DNA of 64,000 bases from JAXGPL01 sp040766985. Lineage in GTDB: Bacteria > Bacillota > Sulfobacillia > JAUYEG01. A model generated the notes under the pieces. That model worked only from the letters and a program-made list of their open reading frames with translations. It made no database searches and was not told the origin of the DNA. Below are positions 63,220-64,000 of this stretch, in pieces; position 1 is the stretch's first letter; each line of letters begins with the position of its first letter. The position numbers and the translations under genes were made by a program. The stretch is taken from assembly GCA_040766985.1 (NCBI GenBank), contig JAXGPL010000011.1, forward strand, positions 1 through 64,000, in the 5' to 3' direction.

Positions 63220-64000
63220 ATGCCGGCGAGGCGGCTTTTGCTGCTGCTCATCGCGGCCTGCTTGCTGCCGTTGGCGGGCGGCTGTGACGAGCCGGTTTCC
63301 GAGAACGATCCGCCGCCCCCCCCGCCGCCCGTCAACTGCCCGTTTTGCGGCGAAGAGCTTCCGGCCGGCACGGACCTCAGGCACCGCCCCCTGATGGTCA
63401 TGATCGACAACCATCCCGCGGCGCGCCCGCAGACGGGGCTCACGCATGCCTGTATGGTGTTCGAAGTGCTTGCCGAGGGTGGAATCACGCGGATCGTGCC
63501 GGTTTTCGTTCACGGCCTGCCGGAACGGGTGGGGCCGGTGCGTAGCGCGAGGCACTACTTCCTGGACCTTGCCGTCGGGCTGGATGCCTTGTATACGCAC
63601 GCCGGCCAGAGCCCTCAGGCGATCGTCGACCTTGTCAAGCTGCGCGTGGCGGACCTCAACGAGTTTGAGTTGGAGCAGGCATTCTGGCGGGATTCGGTGC
63701 GGAAGTCGCCACACAACCTCTACACCTCGATCCCCCTGCTGCGCAGCGCGGCGGCGAGCAGGAAGGGCTACCGGGTGACGCGCGAGGAGACCGGGAGCCG
63801 TTGGCCGTACCGATGCGGTGTGGCAGGCGAGCAGTGGGAGGGCGAGGCGGGGACAGGTTTCGAGGTAACGTGGCCATATAGCTCCGGGCGCAACGTGGTG
63901 AGCTTTGAGTGGCACGCCCCGGCTGCTCCGGCCGGCGAAGGGACGGATTCCGGCTCAGGCAGCGACCCCGGCTACTACGAGCGAAGCGTCAACGGCCAGC
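63220..64000 (+). CDS. DUF3048 (YerB-like) lipoprotein, 3' end outside the window
   Basis: ATG 63220 (or TTG 63217) starts MPARRLLLLLIAACLLPLAGGCDE, a signal peptide with lipobox LAGGC. A Pro-run and the CPFCGEELP zinc-like pair follow, then the DUF3048 core: LRHRPLMVMIDNHPAARPQTGLTHACMVFEVLAEGGITRIVPVF and PVRSARHYFLDLAVGLDALYTHAGQSP, in pieces. Such proteins are surface lipoproteins of unknown role (B. subtilis YerB). The frame is open to the window end, so at least 260 residues are seen. The family is about 330-350 residues. Confidence 0.85.
   Translation, partial: MPARRLLLLLIAACLLPLAGGCDEPVSENDPPPPPPPVNCPFCGEELPAGTDLRHRPLMVMIDNHPAARPQTGLTHACMVFEVLAEGGITRIVPVFVHGLPERVGPVRSARHYFLDLAVGLDALYTHAGQSPQAIVDLVKLRVADLNEFELEQAFWRDSVRKSPHNLYTSIPLLRSAAASRKGYRVTREETGSRWPYRCGVAGEQWEGEAGTGFEVTWPYSSGRNVVSFEWHAPAAPAGEGTDSGSGSDPGYYERSVNGQ

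Overview
The window comes from a high-GC, endospore-forming member of the Bacillota (Clostridia / Desulfotomaculia / Moorellia type). The evidence is a long stretch of the classic Firmicutes core order between about 39 and 63 kb: holA, rpsT, spoIIP, hrcA, dnaJ, prmA, rsmE, mtaB, HIT, rpsU, yqeY, nfeD, floA, yqfC, yqfD, phoH, pgpH, ybeY. Sporulation genes are present (spoIIP, a SpoIID-like protein, yqfC, yqfD), and GTG and TTG starts behind strong GGAGG sites are common. No rRNA, tRNA, IS element or CRISPR array was seen.

Layout. 1-9.3 kb is accessory: a broken M28 peptidase running off the left edge, copy A of a four-gene membrane cassette (DUF6754-type protein, 6-TM protein, anchored soluble-domain protein, TM protein that is broken here), a broken gene of an uncharacterised family, a NERD-domain protein, and two DUF1538 antiporter-type subunits coupled to a PII-like protein. 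9.5-13.4 kb holds an EF-hand protein, a PaaK-like ligase and a membrane acyltransferase. 13.7-16.6 kb holds the intact copy B of the cassette, followed to 22.8 kb by a CapA-like phosphatase, an M20 amidohydrolase, a D-threonine-aldolase-like protein, a carbamoylase-type hydrolase and an orotate-phosphoribosyltransferase-like protein. 22.8-23.3 kb is repeat-rich non-coding DNA. 23.4-36.7 kb is mixed housekeeping and accessory (YgjP-like protease, SpoIID/LytB, amidohydrolase, epimerase, small proteins, I42 inhibitor, DUF1540, D-cysteine desulfhydrase type enzyme, FapA, ComEA, DUF401, PlsY). 36.6-64 kb is ComEC and the core cluster, ending in DUF502 and a truncated DUF3048 lipoprotein.

How the genes work together. 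The heat-shock unit is the most distinctive core feature: a promoter-like sequence and a near-perfect CIRCE operator immediately after spoIIP, then hrcA, an archaeal-like (group III) chaperonin, and dnaJ. grpE and dnaK, which normally sit there, are absent. The duplicated four-gene cassette is the best candidate for an undescribed system: two diverged copies keep gene order and short conserved motifs, and both lie beside peptidase or amidohydrolase genes.

Caution. At least nine genes carry indels (M28, cassette A gene 4, the 5.6 kb gene, M20, amidohydrolase, comEC, rsmE, mtaB, HIT). Several lie in G or C homopolymers and hit core genes, so part of this is probably sequence error; cassette A gene 4 also has a nonsense codon and looks truly decayed.
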